A DNA stretch of 64,000 nucleotides from Pseudomonadota bacterium (GTDB lineage Bacteria > Pseudomonadota > Alphaproteobacteria > Sneathiellales > Sneathiellaceae): assembly GCA_024743055.1 (NCBI GenBank), contig JANSXH010000008.1, positions 1 through 64,000 of the forward strand. The letters are read 5' to 3'. The notes beneath the pieces were generated by a model that saw only the letters and a list, made by a program, of their open reading frames with translations, had not been told where the DNA came from and made no database searches. A program made the position numbers and the translations under genes. Below, piece by piece: positions 1 to 7,843 of this stretch. How positions within the stretch are numbered: position 1 is the stretch's first letter; each line of letters starts with the position of its first letter.

Positions 1-252
1 AAGAGACAGGACAAAAAAAACCAACAAGACAAACCCTATATCCCTAACAAAACACTGCCAGAATACAAAACCCACCCCGTCGGCGTGACGCGGGTTATAA
101 GCCCACCAATCATCAACGTCAAATACTATTTTGAAGTTTTTGTTACAAATTCAATATCTGGTATCGACGGGTAACAAGTCCTCAAAAACGGCGGACCCGA
201 AGGGGGGCTTTTTTGCCTTCTGATGATATATGTAGGTCTCATTCAGAATCAT
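1..252. other. Gene-free left edge
   Basis: No convincing coding sequence lies here. The stretch is A-rich at the start and ends in a terminator-like element at 184-216. It probably holds the 3' end region of whatever lies to the left of the window. Confidence 0.5.
184..216. terminator. Possible intrinsic terminator
   Basis: A five-A run, a G+C-rich core with a CCC-GAA-GGG stem, and a six-T run are arranged as in a Rho-independent terminator. On the plus strand it would end a transcript entering from the left edge; on the minus strand it lies downstream of the acyl-CoA dehydrogenase operon, whose last gene stops at 253. The stem is imperfect beyond the CCC/GGG core. Confidence 0.4.
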
Positions 253-1407
253 TCAATAGGATCTTGGCAGGTCCAATTCATGTTCGGCCAAAAAAGATAA
301 AACCAGATTAGTTGAGATTGGCGCGATCTGATAAAGCCGGGTCTCGCGGAATTTGCGCTCAACATCATATTCCTCGGCAAATCCAAATCCACCATGTGTC
401 TGCAAACACATCTCCGCCGCCGCCCAGGACGCTTCCGAGGCCAGCATTTTTGACATATTGGCTTCTGCCCCGCAGGCCTCCCCCGCATCGTAAAGGCGAC
501 AAGCTTCCCGGACCATTAACTCGGCGGCGCGTGTGTCAGCATAGGCGCGAGCAATGGGAAACTGGATACCCTGATTGCGGCCGATGGGGCGCCCGAAAAC
601 TTCCCGCTCCCGCGCATAGGCGGAAGCCGCCCTGATAAACCAGTTGGCGTCGCCGATACATTCGGAGGCAATCAAGATGCGTTCTGCATTCATCCCGGTC
701 AGAATGTAACGAAACCCCTTCCCCTCTTCGCCGATCAGGCTGTCAGCCGGAATGCGCATGTTATCGAAGAAGACTTCCGTCGTGGCATGATTGATCATGG
801 TTCGGATCGGCCGGATGGTCATGCCATTACCGACCACTTTACGCATATCAACAATAAAGACCGACAGTCCCTCAGAGCGCTTGGCAACCTTATCCTTCGC
901 CGTGGTTCTTGCCAGCAGGATCATCAGATCGGAATATTCCGCGCGAGAAGTCCAAACCTTCTGACCATTGACCACATACTCGTCTCCGTCCCGCACTGCA
1001 GTCGTTGCGATGCTGGTGGTATCGGTGCCGGCGGTCGGTTCAGTCACGCCAAAGGCCTGCAGCCGTAATTCGCCGCTGGCGATGCCGGGCAAATAGGCTT
1101 GCCGCTGCTCTTCCGATCCATGACGGAGTAAGGTCCCCATGGTGTACATCTGGGCATGGCAGGCAGCACCATTACAGCCATTCGCGTGGATTTCTTCCAA
1201 AATCGCTGAGGCTACGCTGAGGGGCAAGCCAGCTCCGCCATATTGTTCCGGAATAAGAGAAGACAGTAAGCTAGCCTCGGTTAAGGCTTCAACAAATTCC
1301 GTCGGATAGTCCCGATCCCGATCTTTCTGCTGCCAGTAGTTGCCAGGGAAATTTTCGCAGAGCTGCCGAACCGTCTGCCGGATCTGCAGGACAATATCTT
1401 CATCCAT
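253..1407 (-). CDS. Acyl-CoA dehydrogenase
   Basis: FAD-dependent acyl-CoA dehydrogenase, 384 aa, the normal family length, catalysing alpha,beta-desaturation of an acyl-CoA in the cytoplasm with electrons passing to ETF. The family motif TEPTAGTDT and the C-terminal QTHGGFGFAEEY are present. The MCAD-type base position (YEGT) reads APIS here, whereas an ER pair occurs in NAERILIA, the helix that carries the base in LCAD and isovaleryl-CoA dehydrogenase. It is the last gene of a minus-strand run with nitroreductase, MaoC hydratase and SDR, so a dedicated acyl-CoA degradation module is likely. The substrate is unknown; branched or long-chain acyl-CoA is an inference from the base position. Confidence 0.9.
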   Translation of the reverse strand: MDEDIVLQIRQTVRQLCENFPGNYWQQKDRDRDYPTEFVEALTEASLLSSLIPEQYGGAGLPLSVASAILEEIHANGCNGAACHAQMYTMGTLLRHGSEEQRQAYLPGIASGELRLQAFGVTEPTAGTDTTSIATTAVRDGDEYVVNGQKVWTSRAEYSDLMILLARTTAKDKVAKRSEGLSVFIVDMRKVVGNGMTIRPIRTMINHATTEVFFDNMRIPADSLIGEEGKGFRYILTGMNAERILIASECIGDANWFIRAASAYAREREVFGRPIGRNQGIQFPIARAYADTRAAELMVREACRLYDAGEACGAEANMSKMLASEASWAAAEMCLQTHGGFGFAEEYDVERKFRETRLYQIAPISTNLVLSFLAEHELDLPRSY

Positions 1408-1421
1408 GGTTCTCTAACGTC

Positions 1422-2090
1422 CTAAAACCCGTGAAGGGTTACAAATTTTTCAAACTCTTCGCGCTCGGAGACCAGCCGGTTAATGACGGCGTCCTCGTCA
1501 CGATATCCTATTGCCATACCGCAAAAGAGCATTTCCTCGTCCTTAAGAGACAAATGCTCTTTCAATGTCTGAGGCCATCGCGCCCAGGCTTCCTGCGGAC
1601 AGGTATCAAGACCATGCTCCCGAGCCAGCAACATGATGTTCTCCATAAACATGCCGACATCGGCATATTGGCCGATTTCCATCTGCCGATGAAGAACGAA
1701 GAACAGACCGACAGGGGCATCAAAGAAGCGAAAATTCCGGGAAAGCTGTTTCAGTTTTCCAGGCAGGTCTTCTCGGGGCACGCCGATCAAATCATAGAGT
1801 GCCTGCCCAAGAACTCTACGCCGGCTACGATAGGGGTCAACCAGATCCGGAGGATAGACGTTATACTCAGGTTCCTCTATCACGCCGGCTTTGAGTTTAA
1901 CATCTATATCATCTATTAACGCCTTCAGTGGATCTCCAGTCAGGACATGAACCGTCCAAGGCTGCAAATTGCCGCCTGAGGGCGCGCGCTTTGCAGCTTC
2001 AAGAATCTCGACGATCAAGTCTTTCGGGACCGGCCTGTCCAAAAACTGACGGACTGTCATCCGTGAAGAAATGGCTTCAGAGACTTTCAT
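1422..2090 (-). CDS. Nitroreductase family protein
   Basis: FMN-dependent nitroreductase-like oxidoreductase, 222 aa. The N-terminal segment SSRMTVRQFLDRPVP followed by AAKRAPSGGNLQPW is the typical FMN-phosphate-binding start of the family. I place the start at the ATG at 2090 because an AGGAGAGG ribosome-binding site precedes it; a TTG six codons upstream would put that site inside the gene. It sits 14 bp upstream of the acyl-CoA dehydrogenase and 39 bp downstream of the MaoC hydratase, so it is probably cotranscribed. Its true substrate is not shown by the sequence; these enzymes reduce nitro compounds, quinones or enones with NAD(P)H. Confidence 0.85.
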   Translation of the reverse strand: MKVSEAISSRMTVRQFLDRPVPKDLIVEILEAAKRAPSGGNLQPWTVHVLTGDPLKALIDDIDVKLKAGVIEEPEYNVYPPDLVDPYRSRRRVLGQALYDLIGVPREDLPGKLKQLSRNFRFFDAPVGLFFVLHRQMEIGQYADVGMFMENIMLLAREHGLDTCPQEAWARWPQTLKEHLSLKDEEMLFCGMAIGYRDEDAVINRLVSEREEFEKFVTLHGF

Positions 2091-2129
2091 TCTGCCTCTC
2101 CTATCCAAATGACAGCCGTAAGGTCAACC

Positions 2130-2987
2130 TCAGGCAACCCTGGCATATCCATTATTGAGAACAACCAAATCCCGCTCCTTCACCTTGCATCGGAAAGAAG
2201 TATCTTCTCCATCATTCCAGATCTCGGTGACAATGGTCTCACCGGGATAGACTGGCGCTGAGAACCGAAGCTGCAAGGATTTGAGCTTACTCGGATCATA
2301 ACCGCAGGCCTGTTTGACCAACGCATGTCCGGCGACACCTAAGGAGCATAGCCCATGCAGGATCGGAGCTTTGAATCCGGCAGCAGTGGCCACCCTCGGA
2401 TCTGCATGCAATGGATTGAAGTCGCCGCTCAAGCGATAGATGAGGGCCGCTTGATCCAAGGTAGGAAGCTCGACGATGGTATCAGGTTCCCGTTCCGGCA
2501 AGACATGCGGCTTTGGTGCTTCAACCGCTGGTCCCCCAAAACCACCATCGCCGCGACAAAAGGTCGTTGATGTCAGAGTGGCCAAAAGGTCCCCAGTCGA
2601 TTTTTCAAAGACCTCCCGAGTTGAATACATCAAGGCACCCTTGCCTTCACCTTTGTCAATAATCTCGGTGATCTTGGAAGTACCGATAACCGTACTTTCT
2701 GCTGGCAAGGGTTTGTGGATCTCTATCCCTTGCTCCCCATGGAGAACCTTGACCCAATCCACCCCGAATTCCGGCTGCTTTAAAAAGAAGCCGGGATAAG
2801 CCAGAACCACTGCCATGGTCGGCAGGGCCAGCAAATCTTCTTCATAGGTGAATCGCAACTGGTCCATATCCAGTGGATCCATAGATAACCCCAGACCAAG
2901 GGCATAGAGAATGGTATCCTTGGACGTATATGTCTGTTCGATATCATCGAACTTCCAATTTATCAGCTTGTCATAATCAATCGCCAT
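2130..2987 (-). CDS. MaoC-like enoyl-CoA hydratase 2
   Basis: Double hot-dog MaoC dehydratase, 285 aa, similar to the hydratase-2 part of eukaryotic multifunctional enzyme 2. The C-terminal half carries the hydratase-2 signature YRLSGDFNPLHADP with its catalytic Asp and His, followed by GFKAPILHGLCSLG. It would add water to a trans-2-enoyl-CoA to give the (R)-3-hydroxyacyl-CoA. The SDR gene directly upstream (12 bp) resembles the dehydrogenase part of the same eukaryotic enzyme, so together they form a split MFE2-like pair acting after the acyl-CoA dehydrogenase. The pathway may be for fatty, branched or sterol side-chain acyl-CoAs. Confidence 0.88.
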   Translation of the reverse strand: MAIDYDKLINWKFDDIEQTYTSKDTILYALGLGLSMDPLDMDQLRFTYEEDLLALPTMAVVLAYPGFFLKQPEFGVDWVKVLHGEQGIEIHKPLPAESTVIGTSKITEIIDKGEGKGALMYSTREVFEKSTGDLLATLTSTTFCRGDGGFGGPAVEAPKPHVLPEREPDTIVELPTLDQAALIYRLSGDFNPLHADPRVATAAGFKAPILHGLCSLGVAGHALVKQACGYDPSKLKSLQLRFSAPVYPGETIVTEIWNDGEDTSFRCKVKERDLVVLNNGYARVA

Positions 2988-2999
2988 GAGCCATTCCTC

Positions 3000-3920
3000 C
3001 TATACCGGATCCCAGCAAAAGACATCGCCGGATCTTTCAAGTGGAACAAGAGAGGATTTTACGGCCGGGCCGAATCTGGAAGCCACCGTTTCCGGGGTCC
3101 AACCTTCTGAAGCCTGCAGATTGCGGATTGGCCGCGGCTGGCTCATCAGACAAATCTCGTTGTTGCGGACAACAAAGATCTGGCCGGTGATATCTGCAGC
3201 CGCTTCTGAGAGAAGATAGACGGCAAGTGGCGCGATTTTCTCCGGTGTCATTTGTTGGATCTTTGCCACTCGTTCCCGTTCCGCATCGGTACCTTGAGGA
3301 ATGGTGCCGATCAAGCGCGACCAGGCAAAGGGTGAAATACAGTTAGAACGCACACCGAAGCGAGACATATCCAGGGCAATAGATCGGGACAGACCGGCAA
3401 TGCCAAGTTTTGCGGCGGCGTAATTGGCCTGACCAAAGTTACCGATCAGCCCAGACGTGGATGTCATATGCACAAAGGACCCGCTTTGCTGCTCCCGGAA
3501 ATAGGGTGCGGCTGCCCGGCTGACATTGAAACTTCCTTTAAGGTGAACAGCGATGACAGCGTCAAATTCTGCCTCCGACATCTTGTGAAAGATCACGTCC
3601 CGCAAGATCCCGGCATTATTGACGATACAGTCAATGCGTCCAAAATTGGATCGGGCATCCTCAATCATCTGACCAGCGTCATCAGTATTGGCAACATTGC
3701 CGTAATTGGCGATGGCCTCCCCGCCTGCATCCGTAATCGCTTTAACAACTTCAAGAGCCGGAACCTGATCGGCGCCGTCCCCCTGTTCCGTGCCGCCTAA
3801 ATCATTTACGACAACCTTGGCTCCCTGCTCCGCCGCCATAATGGCAATACCGCGACCGATACCTCGGCCAGCTCCGGTTACAACGACGACTTTATCTTGA
3901 AGCATTTTTTGATCTGACAT
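3000..3920 (-). CDS. SDR family (R)-3-hydroxyacyl-CoA dehydrogenase-like
   Basis: Short-chain dehydrogenase, 306 aa, longer than the usual 250 aa because of a C-terminal extension like that of MFE2-type 3-hydroxyacyl-CoA dehydrogenases. The cofactor motif TGAGRGIG is at residues 15-22, NNAG follows in the middle, and the catalytic Ser (TSTSG) and YAAAK are intact. It is first in the minus-strand run SDR-MaoC-nitroreductase-ACAD, with an AGGGG site before the ATG. The likely reaction is NAD-dependent oxidation of the (R)-3-hydroxyacyl-CoA made by the neighbouring MaoC hydratase. No thiolase is present in the run, so the last step must be encoded elsewhere. Confidence 0.85.
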   Translation of the reverse strand: MSDQKMLQDKVVVVTGAGRGIGRGIAIMAAEQGAKVVVNDLGGTEQGDGADQVPALEVVKAITDAGGEAIANYGNVANTDDAGQMIEDARSNFGRIDCIVNNAGILRDVIFHKMSEAEFDAVIAVHLKGSFNVSRAAAPYFREQQSGSFVHMTSTSGLIGNFGQANYAAAKLGIAGLSRSIALDMSRFGVRSNCISPFAWSRLIGTIPQGTDAERERVAKIQQMTPEKIAPLAVYLLSEAAADITGQIFVVRNNEICLMSQPRPIRNLQASEGWTPETVASRFGPAVKSSLVPLERSGDVFCWDPV

Positions 3921-3989
3921 TGCTGCCCCTTTTTCTTATTTTTGATCCGTTCAATCCAATGTTGAACCTGATCCCCGGATTATAAGCAA

Positions 3990-4041
3990 AGGCCTAGCGC
4001 CGTCGACAAAAAAATTCACGCGTGCATGTTTTTTTAGGCCT
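3990..4041 (-). terminator. Long inverted repeat after malonyl-CoA decarboxylase
   Basis: The palindrome CACGCGTG at 4017-4024 is flanked by seven A at 4008-4014 and seven T at 4029-4035, and outside these by two copies of AGGCCT (3990-3995 and 4036-4041). It lies just past the malonyl-CoA decarboxylase stop and could be a terminator in either direction, or a regulator site for the SDR operon to the left. The central loop is too short for a perfect textbook hairpin. Confidence 0.35.
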
Positions 4042-4054
4042 GGATGTCTGAGAG

Positions 4055-5377
4055 CTATTTCCGACCTGCTTTTGCTAGTGTCTGGATCGCAGAAGAAGCG
4101 ACGACTTTTCTCTCATTTGCATAGGCTTCGTGATTTCGCTCAATATCCTTGAGGCTATAGTAATAATTTACCAACAAGCCTGCGGACTGAGCAAGACCAT
4201 TGGGAGACCTATCACCAAGCCAGTTAATCCGCTCAAGACGGGCACCGTTTCCAAGGTGAAAGCGGGAGACCGGATCCAGCGGCCGGTCGCGGCTCTTCTC
4301 ATTCAGTAGATAATGGGCACAGAGCCGCTCTAATGGCTCTTTGAGTTCCTCGACGATGGACGGATTGTCGACCCAGTCATCCTGAAGAAGCAAAGTTTTT
4401 ATTGAATTAATCTGCTTGAGGGTGACGCCCCCTGCCCGCGTCTTGAGAGACTTTAGCCACTTCATGAAGCCTGGGACGGGAGACAGTGTCGAGAAATGCT
4501 TCAGGTTAGGAAGCTCTGTTGACAACTCAGCAACCACCTGTTTGATCAGAAAATTGCCAAAGGTGATACCTTTAAGACCATCCTGGCAGTTACTGATGGA
4601 ATAGAAAATAGCCGTATCTGTTTTTCTGGGCTCTCCGCGTTCCGTCTCCCTTGAGAGCAAGGGTTGGACAGCATCTGCAAGCCCTTTAACTAAAGCTACC
4701 TCGACGAAGATAAGTGGTTCATCCGGCAAAGCAGGATGGAAGAAAGCGAAACAGCGCCGATCTTCATCTAATCGACGACGCAGGTCTTCCCAGCCATCAA
4801 TCTCGTGAACTGCCTCATATTCGATCAGCTTTTCCAGGACTACCGCCGGCGTCCGCCAGTCAATCCTCTCCAGAGTTAGGAACCCGCGATTAAACCAGGA
4901 GCTTAGGAGGTGCTTAAGGTCATTATCAACAAACCTGAGATGTGGGTGCTCTCGAAGCTGACCGACTAGAAATTTGCGCATGGCGACAATGGCGGCCGTT
5001 CCGCCCGGCGCAAAATTGATGCGCCGCATGAGCTCCTGCCGCGGGGCTTCGATTGTTGAACTGAGTTTTTGATAGGTTTCCGGTGTGGGGCGGTCCAGAT
5101 AGTTCGCCACGGCCGCGTCAATCTGATCTTTTGAGGGCGCCATTTCCTCATCAAGGAACACTAAAAATTCAAGTTTTTCTTCGTCACTTAACCCGTTCCA
5201 GGTTTCAACGGTTTCCCGCGCGAGGGCCATGCCCGACGCCTCCCCTTTTTGGGTCAGGAGATCATGGCAAAGTCCTTGAATGCTATGGTTACGGGATTTG
5301 CCTGAGCCTAGGTCGAGAAGTTCACGGCCTGTGTCTGCGATTGAATTAAAGAGCTGGGAAACGAATGTCGGTGCCAT
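4055..5377 (-). CDS. Malonyl-CoA decarboxylase
   Basis: Malonyl-CoA decarboxylase, 440 aa, converting malonyl-CoA to acetyl-CoA and CO2. The N-terminal half is the helical oligomerisation domain; the C-terminal half is the GNAT-like catalytic domain, with KHFSTLSPVPGF (catalytic Ser region) and FHLGNGARLERINWLGD (catalytic His region) as in the human and rhizobial enzymes. It is divergent from the malonyl-CoA synthetase across a 398-bp shared promoter. The two enzymes make the MatA/MatB malonate catabolic route. No malonate carrier of the MatC or dicarboxylate type is adjacent. Confidence 0.95.
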   Translation of the reverse strand: MAPTFVSQLFNSIADTGRELLDLGSGKSRNHSIQGLCHDLLTQKGEASGMALARETVETWNGLSDEEKLEFLVFLDEEMAPSKDQIDAAVANYLDRPTPETYQKLSSTIEAPRQELMRRINFAPGGTAAIVAMRKFLVGQLREHPHLRFVDNDLKHLLSSWFNRGFLTLERIDWRTPAVVLEKLIEYEAVHEIDGWEDLRRRLDEDRRCFAFFHPALPDEPLIFVEVALVKGLADAVQPLLSRETERGEPRKTDTAIFYSISNCQDGLKGITFGNFLIKQVVAELSTELPNLKHFSTLSPVPGFMKWLKSLKTRAGGVTLKQINSIKTLLLQDDWVDNPSIVEELKEPLERLCAHYLLNEKSRDRPLDPVSRFHLGNGARLERINWLGDRSPNGLAQSAGLLVNYYYSLKDIERNHEAYANERKVVASSAIQTLAKAGRK

Positions 5378-5775
5378 CGTAAAATTTTGTTCCTATCAAT
5401 GAATCAAATTTGATCAATCGATCTTTCCTGGTTGCAAGGACGCCTATTGATTTTCCAAAAAGACTATCAAGCAATACCTAACTTATTATTGCCGAAGAAG
5501 ACACTTTTTTGGATTGTTATCCTAATAAGTAATATTGGCAAGGTCGTGACAGTTCCAAGGAGCTTTTTGCACAACCTGAAAAACCTCCCGCAATCTTCCC
5601 TAGTCCGGAAAAGATCATTGTGCATGCGGTTAAGAATGCTCTTTATGCCTGATGTGATTTAAGTATATAAAAGGCAAAATAAAATAAATCCCTGCAAAGC
5701 CTTATTCATATGGGCGATTCTTAGTCCTATCCCCCTGATTCCAAAAGACCGCAATGCAAGTTAGATGACATCGAA
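5378..5775. other. Divergent promoter region, malonate genes
   Basis: This 398-bp A+T-rich stretch separates two divergent genes of malonate use and must hold both promoters. The palindrome ATCAAATTTGAT (5403-5414) overlaps a TTGATCAA palindrome (5410-5417) 26-40 bp upstream of the decarboxylase start, a plausible operator. A short reading frame at 5432-5662 has no recognisable features and is left out. No regulator gene of the GntR/MatR type is next to it; the nearest regulator is the MarR gene at 7371. Confidence 0.45.
5403..5417. promoter_or_regulatory. Palindrome upstream of malonyl-CoA decarboxylase
   Basis: ATCAAATTTGAT is a perfect 12-bp palindrome, overlapping TTGATCAA. It lies within 40 bp of the start codon on the minus strand, where a repressor could block transcription. 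No protein can be assigned to it from the window. Confidence 0.3.
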
Positions 5776-7290
5776 ATGACCAATCAAAACCTCTACACTC
5801 TGTTTGAAAACAGCTTTCCAGATGATCGGACACTGACAGTCTTTGAAGGACCAGAGATTGCCAGCTGGACTTTTGCTGACATCACATCGCTTTCGGCTCA
5901 GATGACGCACCTCATGGTCGAGCTCGGAGCAGCGCCAGGTGACAGAGTTGCTGTTCAGGTCGGAAAGAGTGTGGAAGCTGTCGTGCTTTATCTGGCTTGC
6001 CTTCGGGCCGGGCTCGTCTATTTACCGCTCAACACCGCCTATAAATCTGCCGAAATTGATTATTTCCTGGGGGACGCAAAACCGATCATCGTGGTTTGTG
6101 ATCCTGCATCCAGGGAAGAGCTTTTAAACCTTGACGGTGCATCTGAAGTAACCGAATTCCTAACCCTCGATGGAGCGGGCAAAGGTAGCCTTTTGGATCG
6201 TTCCACTTCCTACCCGAAAGATTTTGAAACTGCGGCAAGGGCAGCGGGTGATTTGGCGGCCATTCTTTATACATCGGGGACAACTGGTCGCTCAAAAGGA
6301 GCAATGTTGACCCATGATAATCTGGCCTCCAACGCACAATCCCTACATAAGGCCTGGCATTTCGAGCCAGGAGATATCCTACTGCACGCCCTACCGATTT
6401 TCCATGTGCATGGATTGTTTGTTGCGCTGCATTGCGCGTTCTTGAACGGTAGCAAAATCATTTACCTCACTAAGTTCGATCCTCAGGTCGTTATTAGTCA
6501 GTTACCCAAATCTACTGTCTTTATGGGAGTGCCAACCTTTTATGTGAGGCTATTGGCGGAGACGTCTTTTACCGCTGAAGCCTGCAACAACATGCGACTG
6601 TTTACAGCTGGGTCCGCCCCCTTACTGGAAGAGACCTTTACCGCCTTTTCGGAACGAACCGGCCAAGTAATTCTGGAGCGCTATGGCATGACGGAAGCTG
6701 GTATGATCACTACCAACCCTTATGACGGTGAGCGAAAGGCTGGAACCGTCGGCTTCCCCTTAGATAACGACGTGCGAATTGCTGATGAAGATGGAAATCT
6801 TGTTCAGGAAGGCGAAATTGGTATTCTTGAAATCAAGGGCCCCAATGTCTTTAAGGGTTATTGGCAAATGCCGGAGAAAACTGCTTCTGAATTTCGGTCA
6901 GATGGCTATTTCATCACGGGTGACATGACCCGCAAAGGTGATGACGGATATTACCGTATTGTCGGGCGCTCCAAAGATTTGATAATTTCCGGCGGCTACA
7001 ATGTTTATCCTAAGGAGATCGAAAGCTTTATTGACGACATGCCCGGGGTTAAAGAAAGCGCCGTTGTTGGCCGCCCTCACCCTGACTTTGGAGAAGCGGT
7101 GATTGCATTTATTGTTACGGACGGAACAGTTGCAGATCTCAAAGCGGAAGATGTAACCCAGTTCGTCAAAGAAAAGCTTGCCAATTTCAAAGTCCCGAAA
7201 GAAGTCTTCCTAATCAAAGAGCTTCCTCGAAATACCATGGGCAAAGTCCAGAAAAACGAACTTAGAGCCCAAGCCACTGCAGCGACTTAA
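5776..7290 (+). CDS. matB: Malonyl-CoA synthetase (acyl-CoA ligase)
   Basis: ANL-superfamily ligase, 504 aa, the length of MatB enzymes. The AMP-binding P-loop YTSGTTGRSKGA is near residue 170, followed by ERYGMTEAGM, TGDMTRKGDDGYY, and the C-terminal adenylation Lys in PRNTMGKVQKNELR. It would activate malonate with ATP and CoA to malonyl-CoA, which the divergent decarboxylase converts to acetyl-CoA. The assignment to malonate rests on this pairing plus overall likeness to MatB; a methylmalonate-accepting or other short acyl ligase cannot be excluded. The gene ends 80 bp before the MarR regulator. Confidence 0.88.
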   Translation: MTNQNLYTLFENSFPDDRTLTVFEGPEIASWTFADITSLSAQMTHLMVELGAAPGDRVAVQVGKSVEAVVLYLACLRAGLVYLPLNTAYKSAEIDYFLGDAKPIIVVCDPASREELLNLDGASEVTEFLTLDGAGKGSLLDRSTSYPKDFETAARAAGDLAAILYTSGTTGRSKGAMLTHDNLASNAQSLHKAWHFEPGDILLHALPIFHVHGLFVALHCAFLNGSKIIYLTKFDPQVVISQLPKSTVFMGVPTFYVRLLAETSFTAEACNNMRLFTAGSAPLLEETFTAFSERTGQVILERYGMTEAGMITTNPYDGERKAGTVGFPLDNDVRIADEDGNLVQEGEIGILEIKGPNVFKGYWQMPEKTASEFRSDGYFITGDMTRKGDDGYYRIVGRSKDLIISGGYNVYPKEIESFIDDMPGVKESAVVGRPHPDFGEAVIAFIVTDGTVADLKAEDVTQFVKEKLANFKVPKEVFLIKELPRNTMGKVQKNELRAQATAAT

Positions 7291-7327
7291 AATCGGATTT
7301 CTTGCTATGAGGCCTTGACAGGCATAC

Positions 7328-7346
7328 ATTTAGTTGCATATACATC
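7328..7346 (+). promoter_or_regulatory. MarR operator candidate, copy 1
   Basis: ATTTAGTTGCATATACATC lies 25 bp before the MarR start. It matches copy 2 at 7813-7831 in 18 of 19 positions and shows the TTG-N-ATA-N-CA layout common in MarR-family sites. Autoregulation is the natural reading. Confidence 0.6.
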
Positions 7347-7370
7347 TATTAGACTGCAAAGGACAAACTG

Positions 7371-7799
7371 ATGGGTAAAAGCAACGACCCGCTCACTGCG
7401 GAAATCGCCAAGGACTGCATGGCCGTGCGTGTTCGCAAGCTCAATCGCATGATCACTTCCATTTATGATGACTGTTTTCGGGAGTATGGGCTGACTGTCG
7501 CCCAATTCAATCTGCTGGTCTCTGTTGGATCCTTTGATGCGGTAATGCCTAAAACTATCGGGGAAATCCTGTCCCTCGAGAAATCATCCTTAAGCCGAAA
7601 TATAGAGAAAATGCGATTGAAAGGATGGGTTTCCTCCATTCCAGGCGATGACCAACGTAGTCAACAACTCTCCCTTACTTCTGCCGGTCACGACTTACTC
7701 AAAAAAGCAAAACCGGCCTGGGAAAAAGCGCAAAGAAAATCTGAAGACTTGTTTGGTGGAGATCTGCCGGACTTTTTGAAAAACATTAACTGGGTGTGA
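7371..7799 (+). CDS. MarR family transcriptional regulator
   Basis: Winged-helix regulator, 142 aa, typical for MarR. N-terminal dimer helices are followed by the recognition region (IGEILSLEKSSLSRNIEKM) and a wing containing DDQRSQQLSLTSAG. An AAAGGA site precedes the ATG. The same 19-bp sequence occurs upstream of this gene and of the next one, so it probably represses both itself and the 4Fe-4S/SCP2 gene until a ligand binds. The ligand is unknown; an aromatic or lipid-like molecule would fit the neighbouring SCP2 domain, but this is inference. Confidence 0.9.
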   Translation: MGKSNDPLTAEIAKDCMAVRVRKLNRMITSIYDDCFREYGLTVAQFNLLVSVGSFDAVMPKTIGEILSLEKSSLSRNIEKMRLKGWVSSIPGDDQRSQQLSLTSAGHDLLKKAKPAWEKAQRKSEDLFGGDLPDFLKNINWV

Positions 7800-7812
7800 G
7801 TTTTTTTTAGCC

Positions 7813-7831
7813 ATTTAGTTGTATATACATC
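7813..7831 (+). promoter_or_regulatory. MarR operator candidate, copy 2
   Basis: ATTTAGTTGTATATACATC lies 13 bp after the MarR stop and 12 bp before the start of the 4Fe-4S gene. Its core TGTATATACA is a perfect palindrome. Being so close to the start, binding here would block transcription or cover the transcription start. Confidence 0.65.
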
Positions 7832-7843
7832 GAAAGGGATATT

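Noticed and set aside
5432..5662. 76-aa open frame between the malonate genes
   Set aside because: No ribosome-binding site, no family-like motif, and it sits in an A+T-rich divergent promoter.
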